Positions 10,512-20,114 of a DNA stretch of 64,000 nt are shown piece by piece (within the stretch, counting starts at the first letter, position 1; each line of letters opens with the position of its first letter). The notes beneath the pieces were generated by a model that did not search any database, was not told the DNA's origin, and saw nothing but the letters and a program-made list of their open reading frames with translations. A program made the position numbers and the translations under genes. Source of the DNA: Rhynchopus euleeides (taxonomy: Eukaryota > Euglenozoa > Diplonemea > Diplonemida > Diplonemidae); the NCBI GenBank assembly GCA_963210315.1, contig OY723278.1, forward strand, positions 2,225,701 to 2,289,700. Direction: 5' to 3'.

Positions 10512-12533
10512 ATGAAGAGGAGTGCGGTGCAGACCTCGCTGCACGACTTCTGGACGTCCGAAAAGCGGAGTAAGATGGGTGGAAACCCCCCTGCCTCCGT
10601 CGACCTGACGGATGACGGCAGCATCTCGGCGTCGGAGGAGGGCCCCACACCGCCCCCTCCTGCCGCCCATCTCCCCGCAGCCTCCACCCTCACCGACGAC
10701 CTGTCGGAGCTGACGACTGCCGCCACCACCACCACCCCTCCAGCCACCGCCACCGATCCCCTCGCTGCCGGGCGACGCAGGGCGCAGTACCTTGAGCAGA
10801 AGGGGCAGAAGTCACATGCGCAGCACGGTGCTGCTGCTGCTGCTGCTGCTCCAAAGCCCGGGGTTGCGGACCGGCCCCACTACCGGCATGCCTGCAGGCA
10901 CTTCCTGACGGGGGGCTGCAAGAATGGGACGAGCTGCAACCACCAGCACTCGCTGTCGGCGCCGCGGGGCCCACGGGAGGGCGTCATGCTGATCAACCAC
11001 GTGCGGGAGGTGTGGGAGCCCATCGTAAAGGCGCGGCTGGCGCACCACCTGCCCAGCACGGCGCTGGGGATGTGCCAGATGATCGAGTCCTTCGCAGTGC
11101 TGACGGGGTCCGACGACTTCGCAGGCCTGCCCGACACGCAGCCCGGCTCAGAGGGGGGCACCAACCTGCGCAACCTGCTCGCCTTCTACGGCGAGGGCGG
11201 CCCCCTGGTGCAGCGGCACCGCGAGGTGTTCTTCAGTGAGGTGCTCCCCTTCATGGCGCGGCTGGTGGTCGACACCGACTCGATCCTGGGAAGCCCCGTC
11301 GACTTTCTGCCGCACCGCGCAGAGACCGGGTGCTCCACGTTGCAGATCACAGAGCTGCAGGTGCTGGCTCTGCTGTGCCACTGCTTCTTCTGCCTGGTCC
11401 CCTACAGGCACAAGCGGAGCCGGCATGCGCAGTTCTGCAGGACCAACACGGAGAAGGACTACTTCGACCTCGTCACGAGGAGGTATCCCAACTGCAACTT
11501 CACGTCGCTTTTCATCGGGGGCGACGCCATCAACAACGGGTGGGGGGCGCACAGCTCCTTGACCAGCTCGCACGGGTCTGCCCTCGGGGAGGGTGTGTCG
11601 AGTGTGCCGGAGGAGAAGCTCTTCTGCCTGCATCACTACTTCATGCAGGCGCACAAGAAATTCGCGGGCGCCTACCCCCACAGGGTGGACGCCATGGGCA
11701 TGGAGGCCCTGGTGTTCACCCGCAGCTCCCTCGCGAGCATCGACCTGCCGACGTGGAAGGAGAGCAGGAGCCCCCTCTCGCACATCAGCGTGGTCCCGCA
11801 GGGCGAGGCCATCGAGGACGCGACAGGGTGCCTGCAGCTGGACTTCGCCAACGCCGTGATTGGGGGTGGCGTGTTGGGGCGTGGGTGTGTGCAGGAGGAG
11901 ATCCGGTTCCTGGTGTCCCCGCAGCTCCTCGTGTCGCGGCTCTTCTGTGAGAGGATGGGGGACCGTGAGGGTATCAAGCTGTTCGGGGCACGCCGCTTCG
12001 CGCAGTACACCGGGTACAACGACACCTTTAGGTTCGACAAGGGGAACAACGACACCACGCCTGTGGCGGACTTCCACGGGCTGCGTGTCCCCGACATCTC
12101 CATTGCGGCCGCTGATGCCATCAACTACACGTCGCGTGGGAAGACGCCTGCGATGCAGTATCAGACGGAGGAGATGAAGCGGGAGATGAACAAGTTCTTC
12201 CTCGCAGTGTCCCGCACCCCGCATGACCCGTTCCGCCCACAGGAGGTTGCGACAGGGAAGTGGGGCTGCGGCGTGTTCAAGGGGGACACGGAGCTGAAGG
12301 CGCTGCTGCAGCTGATGGCTGTGAGCCACGCAGACATCCCCATCATGCGCTTCTATGTGTACGACGACAGCGCCCTGGCGGACCGCCTCACGTGCATCTC
12401 GGCTGCTGTGGCGCAGAAGGGTTGCTGTGTGCGCGACATCTACCGGGCCCTGCTCTCGTACTCCCCCAAACACTGTTCACCGTTCGAGCATGTGCACCGT
12501 GTGCTGTGCGGGGGCCCTATGCCTGCCGCGTGA
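10512..12533 (+). CDS. PARG: Poly(ADP-ribose) glycohydrolase with PIP box and CCCH zinc finger
   Basis: 673 residues, one exon. PARG hydrolyses the ribose-ribose bonds of poly(ADP-ribose), reversing PARP signalling at DNA damage. The macrodomain catalytic loop is present: GGG at 451-453 and QEE at 461-463 (GGGVLGRGCVQEEIRF), the family signature with the adjacent catalytic glutamates E462 and E463. Around it are other PARG blocks (LQLDFANAVIGGG before; FGARRFAQYTGYNDTFRF after). The N-terminus reads MKRSAVQTSLHDFW: QTSLHDFW at 7-14 is a textbook PCNA-interacting (PIP) box. A CCCH finger follows (C128, C136, C142, H146; spacing x7, x5, x3), then the catalytic domain from about 160. A GCT-encoded poly-Ala run precedes the finger. 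I chose the ATG at 10512 because it places the PIP box at the extreme N-terminus, where such motifs usually sit. Likely nuclear and replication- or repair-associated. Confidence 0.93.
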   Translation: MKRSAVQTSLHDFWTSEKRSKMGGNPPASVDLTDDGSISASEEGPTPPPPAAHLPAASTLTDDLSELTTAATTTTPPATATDPLAAGRRRAQYLEQKGQKSHAQHGAAAAAAAPKPGVADRPHYRHACRHFLTGGCKNGTSCNHQHSLSAPRGPREGVMLINHVREVWEPIVKARLAHHLPSTALGMCQMIESFAVLTGSDDFAGLPDTQPGSEGGTNLRNLLAFYGEGGPLVQRHREVFFSEVLPFMARLVVDTDSILGSPVDFLPHRAETGCSTLQITELQVLALLCHCFFCLVPYRHKRSRHAQFCRTNTEKDYFDLVTRRYPNCNFTSLFIGGDAINNGWGAHSSLTSSHGSALGEGVSSVPEEKLFCLHHYFMQAHKKFAGAYPHRVDAMGMEALVFTRSSLASIDLPTWKESRSPLSHISVVPQGEAIEDATGCLQLDFANAVIGGGVLGRGCVQEEIRFLVSPQLLVSRLFCERMGDREGIKLFGARRFAQYTGYNDTFRFDKGNNDTTPVADFHGLRVPDISIAAADAINYTSRGKTPAMQYQTEEMKREMNKFFLAVSRTPHDPFRPQEVATGKWGCGVFKGDTELKALLQLMAVSHADIPIMRFYVYDDSALADRLTCISAAVAQKGCCVRDIYRALLSYSPKHCSPFEHVHRVLCGGPMPAA

Positions 12534-13336
12534 GTGCGGTCAAGAACTGCTCAGTTCTTTGTGTCTTGTATTCCGCAGTTTCCCTCATCCCCTCCGCCGC
12601 CTGTATGCAAATAGTGGATAGTAGTTCAGTGGGGTGCCTCCAGAAGTCTTTGTGTAGGGTGGGAAGGTTCACGCGGGGGGCGCATGCTCGCTTCTTTCTG
12701 CACCTTTTTCTGGCCAAAGCCCCTTCCCACCGCCCCCATGCACCCTGCTCCCAAAATCGAAAACCTTCCTCACGACGTGCAGCGCGCGAAATTTGCGCGG
12801 GAATTTGGCGTCCAACCAGTTTCTGTATGCGCGCTCTGCACATAGCAACAAGGGTAGTGGCTGTGGGGCACTTTCGTATGCTGGTGTTGTGGCAATTTGC
12901 TCGCGGGTAAACCGCAACGAAATGTAGCAGAGAACGTGGTTGACCAGCAGAGCCGAGAACCAACTGCTTCTAGCGGTACAGGGAGGCAGGTCCAGATGGT
13001 CCAGCTCGCGAAGGCCTTGGCAGTGGCCTCTATCGGCGCCCTGTGGCGACCTGTGTTTACGAATGCGTGAGCGAGGCAGGGCTTCGTCAGTCCTCTCCCT
13101 GTGCATCCACACCGGTGCACTGCACCGTGGCGTATGCCAGAATGCCTTCCTGCTTTTGTTGTCTAGCCCAGTGAGCGGTGAGGGCGGGAGCCTGGTGCGA
13201 AGTGCCGTGACCTGACCCCAACCCACACCGCCTTCAATGCCTCCCGCATATGTGTTGCCTTTCCCTGTGCCTGCTCCGCCACACTACCACCGCCACCAAA
13301 GGCACTTTTGCAGAGGATCCCCTTTGCGTTGCAACG
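12534..13336. other. Intergenic spacer
   Basis: About 800 bp, moderately AT-richer than flanking genes. The open frame of the next gene extends back to 13250, but that piece lacks similarity. No RNA gene or repeat recognised. Confidence 0.55.
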
Positions 13337-14200
13337 ATGATGCGCTCCAGTGTGCTGGCGAGGCGTGTCGTGATGCCCGCCGTTGCGGCGAGCAGGAAGC
13401 AGGCGTTCGGGTTCCCCATGCAGAGGAGGTGCCTCTTCACGCAGACGGCACCGATGTTCGCACGCAGGGACCTGCCCAGGAACACCGACACCGACCTGCA
13501 GCACACCCAGCAGCCGGAGAGCGGGGAGGTGCAGGAGACCAAGCAGAGTGAGTACGACGCGCTGACACCGCATGCGCGGAAGTACCTCACACGGGTGTAC
13601 GGCAACACTGCGGCAGGCATGTTCACTGCAGGGGCAGGCACAGCGATGATGCTCTTCACCCCCCTGGGCGCGACCATCCCCATGTGGGCCCCGGCGATCG
13701 CTTCGTTCGTTCCTCTGGTGCTCCTGGGCACCGGCATGGTGCAGTCGCAGCCGGCACGCCTGGCGACCTACCACGCCTTTGCCAGCCTGCTGGGTGCGGG
13801 TGCGGCAGGTGCTGTGGGTGTGGCGGCCGTTAAGGGTGTGCTGATGCCAGCCGTGGCCCTGACAGGCGCAACCTTCGCGGGGTTCAGCGCTGCCGCGATG
13901 ATGGCGCCAAAGGGCAGCGCCATGAAGATGCAGGGCCCGCTGATGGCAGGCATGTTCGGGCTGATTGCGATCAACCTCTTCTCCCTGTTCGTGGCCCCCA
14001 CGCCCCTGGTGCAGCAGCTGACGATGTACGCGGGGCTTGCCATCTTCTCGCTGTTCATTGCCGCCGACACCAGCACCATGATCGAGAAGGCCAACCAGGG
14101 GGCGGAGGACATTGTGGGTGACTCGATCAACATGCTCCTGAACATTGTCCAGACCTTCTCCTACATCGTGCGCATCCTGACGGGCGGCAGCGATGACTGA
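13337..14200 (+). CDS. GHITM: Mitochondrial Bax-inhibitor-1 family protein (GHITM/TMBIM5-like)
   Basis: 287 residues from 13337 (a second ATG follows directly). The first 60 residues are rich in Arg, Ser and Ala with almost no acidic residues (MMRSSVLARRVVMPAVAASRK), a typical mitochondrial presequence. About seven hydrophobic segments follow from residue 95 on, ending in the family's C-terminal block (MYAGLAIFSLFIAADTSTMI, then DSINMLLNIVQTFSYIVRIL). The Bax-inhibitor/TMBIM family forms ion- and proton-linked channels or exchangers; GHITM/TMBIM5 sits in the inner mitochondrial membrane and influences cristae and calcium/proton exchange. The presequence is what points to the GHITM branch rather than ER-resident BI-1. 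One exon. Identification of the family is firm; the branch is inferred. Confidence 0.88.
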   Translation: MMRSSVLARRVVMPAVAASRKQAFGFPMQRRCLFTQTAPMFARRDLPRNTDTDLQHTQQPESGEVQETKQSEYDALTPHARKYLTRVYGNTAAGMFTAGAGTAMMLFTPLGATIPMWAPAIASFVPLVLLGTGMVQSQPARLATYHAFASLLGAGAAGAVGVAAVKGVLMPAVALTGATFAGFSAAAMMAPKGSAMKMQGPLMAGMFGLIAINLFSLFVAPTPLVQQLTMYAGLAIFSLFIAADTSTMIEKANQGAEDIVGDSINMLLNIVQTFSYIVRILTGGSDD

Positions 14201-15528
14201 TCTCACCCAGCGCCTGCTGACGAGAGGATGATGCTCTGATGCGAACGAACGACGAGCCTCGAACCTCACGCTGCCGACCGGCATCTCAGTCAGGGAGGCC
14301 CTCGCAGATGGGTTCAGTTTATAGATTTTTCCACAACAAAACAATTCTTTTTGGATATTCCCTCACAGCAACCCCCGCCCTAGTTTCGGTTATGTTGTTC
14401 CCCCCCCCCCCCCCTTGGTGGTGCCCTCACGAAGGGGGTGCAGGGCTGCTGATGCTGCCTTCTCCCAGACACAACCCCTCCCACCCCCGGCAAGGCACTG
14501 CCGTACCACCCCCTGCTTCTGCAGCAAGGTGTCTCCGGAACCCACCTCCACTTCTAGCTCCCGGCACGCCACCTCTGGTGGCTGCGAGGTGACACCTTTG
14601 CCTGCAACCGGTTGGGTTGTGTGTCGAGTGGCACGGGACTGCGTGTCTGAAAAGCGGGTTCCTGGCCTGCCCGATCGAGACAGGTCTCGGAAATGCTGCC
14701 TCATTGTGTGTTTTGTGACAAGGGGGTTGATTTGCTTTTTCGGGGCGTTCGTTGCTTCACACACACACACTCGCAAAATAATGCAAATTCTAACCAAGCC
14801 ATACCGTGTGGGCTGATCTAGCTTGCTGCTGCACACACGCAGGTAAACCCTGAAGTGTCTGAGTTGAAGCCTCTGGCAAGTGAGGCCACGGGGAGGGGTT
14901 TTCCCTGACGTGCAGAATCAGAATTCGCTTTTGGTTTTGTGGATATCGCATCAAAGATCACTCAGCAGGTGTGTTCGGTGCGTTCTCCACGACTGCAAAA
15001 ATCAGTCACGTGGGTGGGTGTGTGTGGATCGCACGGGTGTTGATATATCGTAGACAGGGCCTGATGAGGCCATGAGGGAGCGGGGGGAAGGGAGGTAGGA
15101 CAATTCAAGCAAAAAAAACGTAAACGTCTCAGAAAATCAGTGGAAGAAAAGGGGGGGGGCTGGGGAGGGCGTGTGTGTGGCAACGTATTGCGGAACCCCT
15201 TGTTGGGAGGAGGGCTGGCACATCCCGCACCACCCACACTCTTGCTTCGCATGGGTGATTGCCGCCCCATCGACGCGATGGCGGGGGGTGCGTGGTGTGG
15301 GGTTCGCTTACAATACCACAGATGACGCAAAAGACAGCACCGCCCACTTGGTGCAGTGAATGGCAGTGCCCCACACCCCTTCCGCACCCCCAGATATATA
15401 TTGGGATGCCCCTGCTGCTGCTGCCAAATTTTCAGCAGTTTTGTGGTTTCTGGGAAACCACGTGCGCAGAGGACGTCACTGCCGCCGTGTCGGCGATACT
15501 ATCCGCCTTGCACTGGAGTTGGGAGGTC
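14201..15528. other. Intergenic region before the repeat cluster
   Basis: About 1.3 kb. It holds a C tract at about 14400-14414, a short CA run near 14759-14771, and a TATA-rich spot near 15394-15403. No coding sequence or RNA gene recognised. Ends at the TA that bounds the outer repeat element. Confidence 0.55.
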
Positions 15529-16231
15529 TACTGGGGGGGAGGGGGGGGGGGCAAGGATGGCACCCCTGGATTATATTCATGGATTAAACTCGTGGATTAA
15601 ATGGATTTTATTCGCCTGGATTTTGCTATTTAATCCACGCCTTTGGGGGTTTGTGCTGCGGGGTGCCAGCGAGGGCATTTTGGGTGCATTTCCAGCTTGG
15701 CTCGCTGAAAAATGACGAAGGTTGCCGTAATACCAAAGCGCAAATGCCCTTTGACGTGCTTCGATTGACGTGTTGGCATTGCATGTGTTCAACATCTTCA
15801 TCCCCGGCACAGTCAGGTCCGACCAGACGAGTGGAGGAACTGTGGTCCCGTGTGTGGATCCGCCTGAGCAGTGGTGGCTGACATTCAGTCGCCTTGTGCC
15901 GGAGTCCACCCTCGCAGGGGTGGGGTGCAGCCCGGGCCGATGTCCAGCAGGAACAGCCGCACAGGAGCGTATCTTCAGCTGTGTGGGCTGGCAGTCTGAG
16001 AAGAGGCGCAACAGGCTCCAGCCAGAGAAGGTCCATAAGTTGACCACGATCCACCGGCACCGACCTGGTGGTAGGGCCTGGAAGCACCTGCAGTGGGATT
16101 AAATGCTGGATTAAATCCTGGATTAAATGGATTACTGGGGGGGGGCAAATACAAGGGTATACTCTTCTATTCACCGTGCCAGCTTACGTAATTCAGGGTT
16201 TTCAAAAAATTGTTTTTTAGCTGAAAAGTTG

Positions 16232-16279
16232 TCTAGTATGCAAATACAAGAGTATATACTCTTGTATTTGCATACTAGA
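16232..16279. repeat. 48-bp perfect palindrome inside the nested element
   Basis: The first 24 bases, from TCTAGTATGCAAATACAAGA, are the exact reverse complement of the last 24. It consists of two head-to-head copies of the element's TIR motif and could extrude a hairpin or act as a transposase-binding site. Confidence 0.9.
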
Positions 16280-16477
16280 AATGTGGCCTCCGGGTGGGCC
16301 CTCATGGGGCAGCGGCGCCGAAGAGACAATACGAGCGTCCTCTTGGCCTTTCCCACCCCGAGGCGACTCCCACCCGACCGTGACGACTCCAGACAGGAGG
16401 CCCACTGGCCTGGGGGAGGTCATTGGAAGTACAAAATACGATGAAAACCCCACAAAAGTTCTCCAAAAGTCTAGTAT

Positions 16478-16507
16478 GCAAATACAAGAGTATACTCTTG
16501 TATTTGC
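16478..16507. repeat. 30-bp perfect palindrome inside the nested element
   Basis: GCAAATACAAGAGTA is followed directly by its exact reverse complement; same motif as the terminal repeats. Confidence 0.9.
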
Positions 16508-16846
16508 TCGGTGAACTTTTTAAAATCGCGATTTCTGGAGTACTCTTGTATTAGCATATACCCTTGTATTTGCATATACTCTTGTATTTGCCCCCCCCCA
16601 GTAAATGGACTAAATGGATTATATTCCAGGGTTGTTGGATTATTCCCATCCTTGGGGGGGGGGGGGAGCTAGAATGCCCCCCTGACTCACTGACGACTCG
16701 TGACGACCCGTGACTGGTAGCAAGGGCCCCCTTTGTGCCGTTCGTCTTTCGCTTCCCTCAGGTTGTCCCAATCAACTTAAAGGAGGAGCACGCACCGTTT
16801 GATCACCACCACACTCCGCCAGACTCAGGACAAAGACACTGCAGCC

Positions 16847-18745
16847 ATGGTGGCTGTCGCGGCACTGCTGTCGCTGTGCTTCGGTGGACTCCCACCATGC
16901 CCGAGTGGTGCAAGGCCGCAGTGCATCGCAGAGCTTGCGAGGGGTCACGCACTTCCGTGGCGTGTCGCAGTTTCACGTGACGACACGTTGGCTGCAGTTG
17001 CAGCGGCGCAGACCGGTTTGCATGTGTACAATGTGGCAACAGGTGCTGCTGTCACAGTGCCCTCCTACCCTGTTGCATACCAACCTGCGTTCTCCCGTGA
17101 TGACAAAGACAAAGTGGCGGTGGCATTGGATGGTCGTGGGGTGGCTGTCGTCAGCTTGAGCAGCGGGACGGAACTGTGGTCCGACAACACGAAGGCGCTT
17201 TGCCGTTCTGTTGCGTACTCACCAGACGGGACGCGCGTTGCCTCTGGGCACCATGACGGGAACATCTACATCTGGCATGCCGCGACAGGTGCCTTGCTGC
17301 AGCCCCTCCCTCAGGGCCATAACAATGATGTGTCCACCTTGACCTACACGCGTGACGGGGGAAGACTGATCAGTGGGTCGTGGGACGGGAAGGTCATCGT
17401 GTGGGATGCAAAGACTGGGGCTCAGCTCAAGGTGCTGACAGATCACACAAGCAGTGTTGCGGCGACCCGGGTGTCACCAGATGGGGTATACTTCGCGAGT
17501 CTGGGTTACGGTTCACGCGACAGCCTCAACATCTACACGCTGACTGACTACACCCTGCAGAACCCAAACGCGATCCAGCCCCACGGAACCGACTTTTCCT
17601 TCAACCACGACTCGAGCAAGCTGGCGGTGGTTGGACATGGTAGCATGAATGTGTACATGGTGGACAGCGGGAGCCTGGCACAGTCCTACACCATGCCCAC
17701 CCCGGAAACCTACGCAGTGTCGTACTTCCACAAAAGTGACACCATCATCACTGCTGAGTGGGTGATCAGCAATGCCGGCATCCACCTGTGGGAAGACCTC
17801 ACAACACCTGCCCCTCCACCACCGTGCCCGAGTGCCGCAGGGCCGCAGTGCATCACAGAGCTTGCAAGGGGTCCCGGATTTCCGTGGCGTGTCGCAGTTT
17901 CACGTGACGACACGTTGGCTGCAGTTGCAGCGAAGCAGACCGGTTTGCATGTGTACAATGTGGCAACAGGTGCTGCTGTCACAGTGCCCTTCTACCCTGT
18001 TGCATACCAACCTGCATTCTCCCGTAATGACAAAGACAAAGTGGCGGTGGCATTGGGGTCTGGTGGGGTGGCTGTCGTCAGCTTGAGCAGCGGGACGGAA
18101 CTGTGGTCCGACAACACGAAGGGGTTTTGCCGTTCTGTGGCGTACTCACCAGACGGGAGACGTGTTGCCTCTGGCTACAATGACGGGAAAATCTACATCC
18201 GGGATGCCGTGACAGGTGTCTTGCTGCCGCCCCACCCTATGGGCCACACCGCTCACGTGTCCGCCTTGACCTACACGCCAGACGGGGGAAGACTGATCAG
18301 TGGGTCGTGGGACAATAAGGTCGTCGTGTGGGATGCAATGACTGGGGCTCAGCTCAAGGTGCTGACAGATCACTCAAGCAGTGTCGAGGCGACCCGGGTG
18401 TCACCAGATGGGGTATACTTCGCGAGTCTGGGTTACGCTTCACACGACGGCCTCAACATCTACACGCTGACTGATTACATCCCGCTGAAGCATATTTCAA
18501 ACGCGGTCCAGGCCCACGGATTCGACTTTTCCTTCAACCACGACTCGAGCAAGCTGGCGGTGGTTGGACATGGTCGCGTGATGAAGGTGTACACGGTGGA
18601 CGGGAGCCCGGCACAGTCCTACACCATGCCCACCTCGGAAACCTACGCAGTGTCGTACTTCCACAACAGTGACACCATCATCACTGCTGAGTGGGTGATC
18701 AGCAATGCCGGCATCCACCTGTGGGAAGACCTTGGAACAAGGTAG
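16847..18745 (+). CDS. Secreted twin WD40-type beta-propeller protein
   Basis: 632 residues. The ATG at 16847 is followed by a signal-peptide-like stretch (MVAVAALLSLCFGG). The mature protein is two near-identical halves of about 305 residues (about residues 17-320 and 325-632) joined by a Pro-rich linker (TTPAPPPPC). Each half has WD40-like blades, for example SVAYSPDGTRVASGHHDG, LISGSWDGKVIVWDAKTGAQL and VSPDGVYFASLGY, and each begins with a Cys pair (CPSG/CPSA...QCI). The halves are also close at DNA level, so the duplication is recent. WD40 propellers are interaction platforms; a secreted form suggests extracellular or lumenal binding, but no ligand can be inferred. The gene sits between two clusters of TA-bounded repeat elements. 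Function unknown. Confidence 0.87.
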   Translation: MVAVAALLSLCFGGLPPCPSGARPQCIAELARGHALPWRVAVSRDDTLAAVAAAQTGLHVYNVATGAAVTVPSYPVAYQPAFSRDDKDKVAVALDGRGVAVVSLSSGTELWSDNTKALCRSVAYSPDGTRVASGHHDGNIYIWHAATGALLQPLPQGHNNDVSTLTYTRDGGRLISGSWDGKVIVWDAKTGAQLKVLTDHTSSVAATRVSPDGVYFASLGYGSRDSLNIYTLTDYTLQNPNAIQPHGTDFSFNHDSSKLAVVGHGSMNVYMVDSGSLAQSYTMPTPETYAVSYFHKSDTIITAEWVISNAGIHLWEDLTTPAPPPPCPSAAGPQCITELARGPGFPWRVAVSRDDTLAAVAAKQTGLHVYNVATGAAVTVPFYPVAYQPAFSRNDKDKVAVALGSGGVAVVSLSSGTELWSDNTKGFCRSVAYSPDGRRVASGYNDGKIYIRDAVTGVLLPPHPMGHTAHVSALTYTPDGGRLISGSWDNKVVVWDAMTGAQLKVLTDHSSSVEATRVSPDGVYFASLGYASHDGLNIYTLTDYIPLKHISNAVQAHGFDFSFNHDSSKLAVVGHGRVMKVYTVDGSPAQSYTMPTSETYAVSYFHNSDTIITAEWVISNAGIHLWEDLGTR

Positions 18746-18940
18746 GCAGTGCTTGGGCGATGAAGGGGGATATCGAACACGGAGAAAGGAGGGCCGATTT
18801 GAGTTTCGGCACGTGCAAGTGCCGCCATTGCAGAGACACATCTTACCTCATATCCCAGGTCGGGGTGTGTGTTTCACCACAACCTCTCCCCTCCCTCATT
18901 CCTTTGTGTTCAGTGACCTGTGTCGAGTGTTATTACAGTA

Positions 18941-19304
18941 CCTGGGACCCCCCGTGTTTAAGTCCCCCCCCTGGAGGCGATTTTCGGCCGGGGGGGACTT
19001 AAACACGGGGGGGGCGGACCTAAACACAGGGGGGGCTTAAACACGGGGGTGGCACAGTGGAGACCAAGAAGACCTCTTCCTCTGCTGTCGTAGGGGGGTA
19101 ATTCCGGTCCGGATGGACTTTTGGCACCCCACTTTTCGACTCTGACAGCACCTGGAGGGCCTAGGGGCCACCTGATGACCCTCCAGACCAGCCCACCCCC
19201 GTGTTTAGGTCCCCCTGTGTTTAAGTCCCCCCCCTGCCAGACCCCCAGGGGGGGACTTAAACACGGGGGTAAGGGGGGGGGACTTATACACGGGGGGTCC
19301 CAGG
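18941..19304. mobile_element. 364-bp TA-flanked inverted-repeat element
   Basis: Left end CCTGGGACCCCCCGTGT with AAGTCCCCCCC following; right end is its inverted copy, finishing ACGGGGGGTCCCAGG. Both abut TA (18939-18940, 19305-19306). Inside are about eight copies, in both orientations, of an element-specific motif with core ACTTAAACAC flanked by G runs (or its complement). No coding capacity. Same architecture as the element at 16135 but with an unrelated motif. Confidence 0.75.
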
Positions 19305-19306
19305 TA

Positions 19307-20106
19307 TACCAACAAATACCGGCGGGGTACGAACATCGGTGGGGTAAAAACACCGGAGCGGTATAAACACCGGTGGATTTTGTGATTTTGGGGTGCTAAG
19401 GTGGGTTTGTACCCCACCGATGTTTTTACCCCACCGGTGTTTTTACACCTGAAATCATGAGACAATGCAATTTTTGACCCCACTTACCCCCACCCCACCA
19501 CGCTGCGCATCACTACGGGGTATTCCAGAGAAGACGTACAGCTTCATTTGGTGTTCCTTTGGGGTTCAACCAGCCAACCCCACTTCACCACTTCGGAACG
19601 AACAACCACCTTGGTCGACACGCGCCGCCGCCACTGGCCGGTTCGCAGACGCACCCACGACACTACTGCAGACTCACCTTCTGGTTGTAAAATGCCTAGC
19701 GGTCGCCTGGACAACGACGGGGTTCACAAACCCGCACCTCAACTTCCGAAGGTCGTCGAGAATCGCTGCCCACATGCTGAGGTGCTGAGAGTAGCAGCCT
19801 GCCACCCTTGTTCACAAGAGTCGTATCTTTGCCCTCTATGCCGCATCAAGGCTCTCGCCTTGCTAGGATGCCGTGCGTCCAACCGCCGTTTCGACTCCGA
19901 CGCATTGTCACATGCATCACAGTGCGAGGCGATGCCGCGGTACAGGACCCCTGAAAATTGCATTGTCCCAGTGTACCGTAGGGGTATAAACAACGGTGGG
20001 GTACGAACTCCGGTGGGGTAAAAACATCGGTGGGGTATGTACACCGGTGGATTTCACGATTTTGGAGGGCTAAGGTGGGTTTTTAACCCACCGGTGTTTA
20101 TTGGTA
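19307..20106. mobile_element. 800-bp TA-flanked element with 17-bp tandem modules in its ends
   Basis: Left end TACCAACAAATACCGG; right end CCGGTGTTTATTGGTA, an imperfect inverted repeat, each abutting TA (19305-19306 and 20107-20108). Inside each end are three to four tandem 17-bp units of the type CGGTGGGGTAAAAACAC followed by inverted copies (ACCCCACCGATGTTTTTACC). A further inner inverted pair GACAATGCAATTTT / AAAATTGCATTGTC (about 19462 and 19956) supports one unit. It shares its left TA with the element ending at 19304. The central 450 bp has open frames without recognisable domains; no transposase seen. Confidence 0.72.
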
Positions 20107-20114
20107 TACTGTAT

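Larger units (their letters stand above)
16135..16601. mobile_element. 467-bp TA-flanked inverted-repeat element (MITE-like), nested in the outer element
   Basis: The ends are inverted repeats: left begins CTGGGGGGGG then GCAAATACAAG, right ends CTTGTATTTGC then CCCCCCCCAG. Each end abuts a TA (16133-16134 and 16602-16603), consistent with a TA target-site duplication as made by Tc1/mariner-type transposases. Removing the element and one TA restores a perfect tandem of the 9-bp motif GGATTAAAT of the host element, which is direct evidence for insertion. About eight copies of the TIR motif GCAAATACAAGAGTAT in both orientations occur inside, including two perfect palindromes. No transposase frame: non-autonomous. 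Confidence 0.8.
15531..16669. mobile_element. Outer TA-bounded repeat element with GGATTAAAT motifs (split by a nested element)
   Basis: A TA at 15529-15530 is followed by a G tract and CAAGGATGG; at the other end CCATCCTTG and a second G tract precede a TA at 16670-16671. Inside both ends lie several copies of a 9-bp motif GGATTAAAT in both orientations (15570-15640 and 16096-16135, continuing at 16603-16625). Without the nested element it is about 670 bp. The homopolymer next to CAAGGATGG is G on both sides in + strand reading, so that part is not a true inverted repeat. Frames inside (for example on the - strand 15577-16047) show no recognisable transposase. I infer a non-autonomous DNA element; boundaries are tentative. 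Confidence 0.5.

Noticed and set aside
11148..12473. 441-codon open frame antisense to PARG
   Set aside because: The + strand carries the PARG catalytic signature in one frame; the antisense frame is His/Val/Arg-rich shadow typical of high-GC DNA.
15577..16174. Minus-strand frames inside the outer repeat element as a transposase
   Set aside because: No catalytic DDE or helix-turn-helix pattern is visible, and the two overlapping frames disagree.
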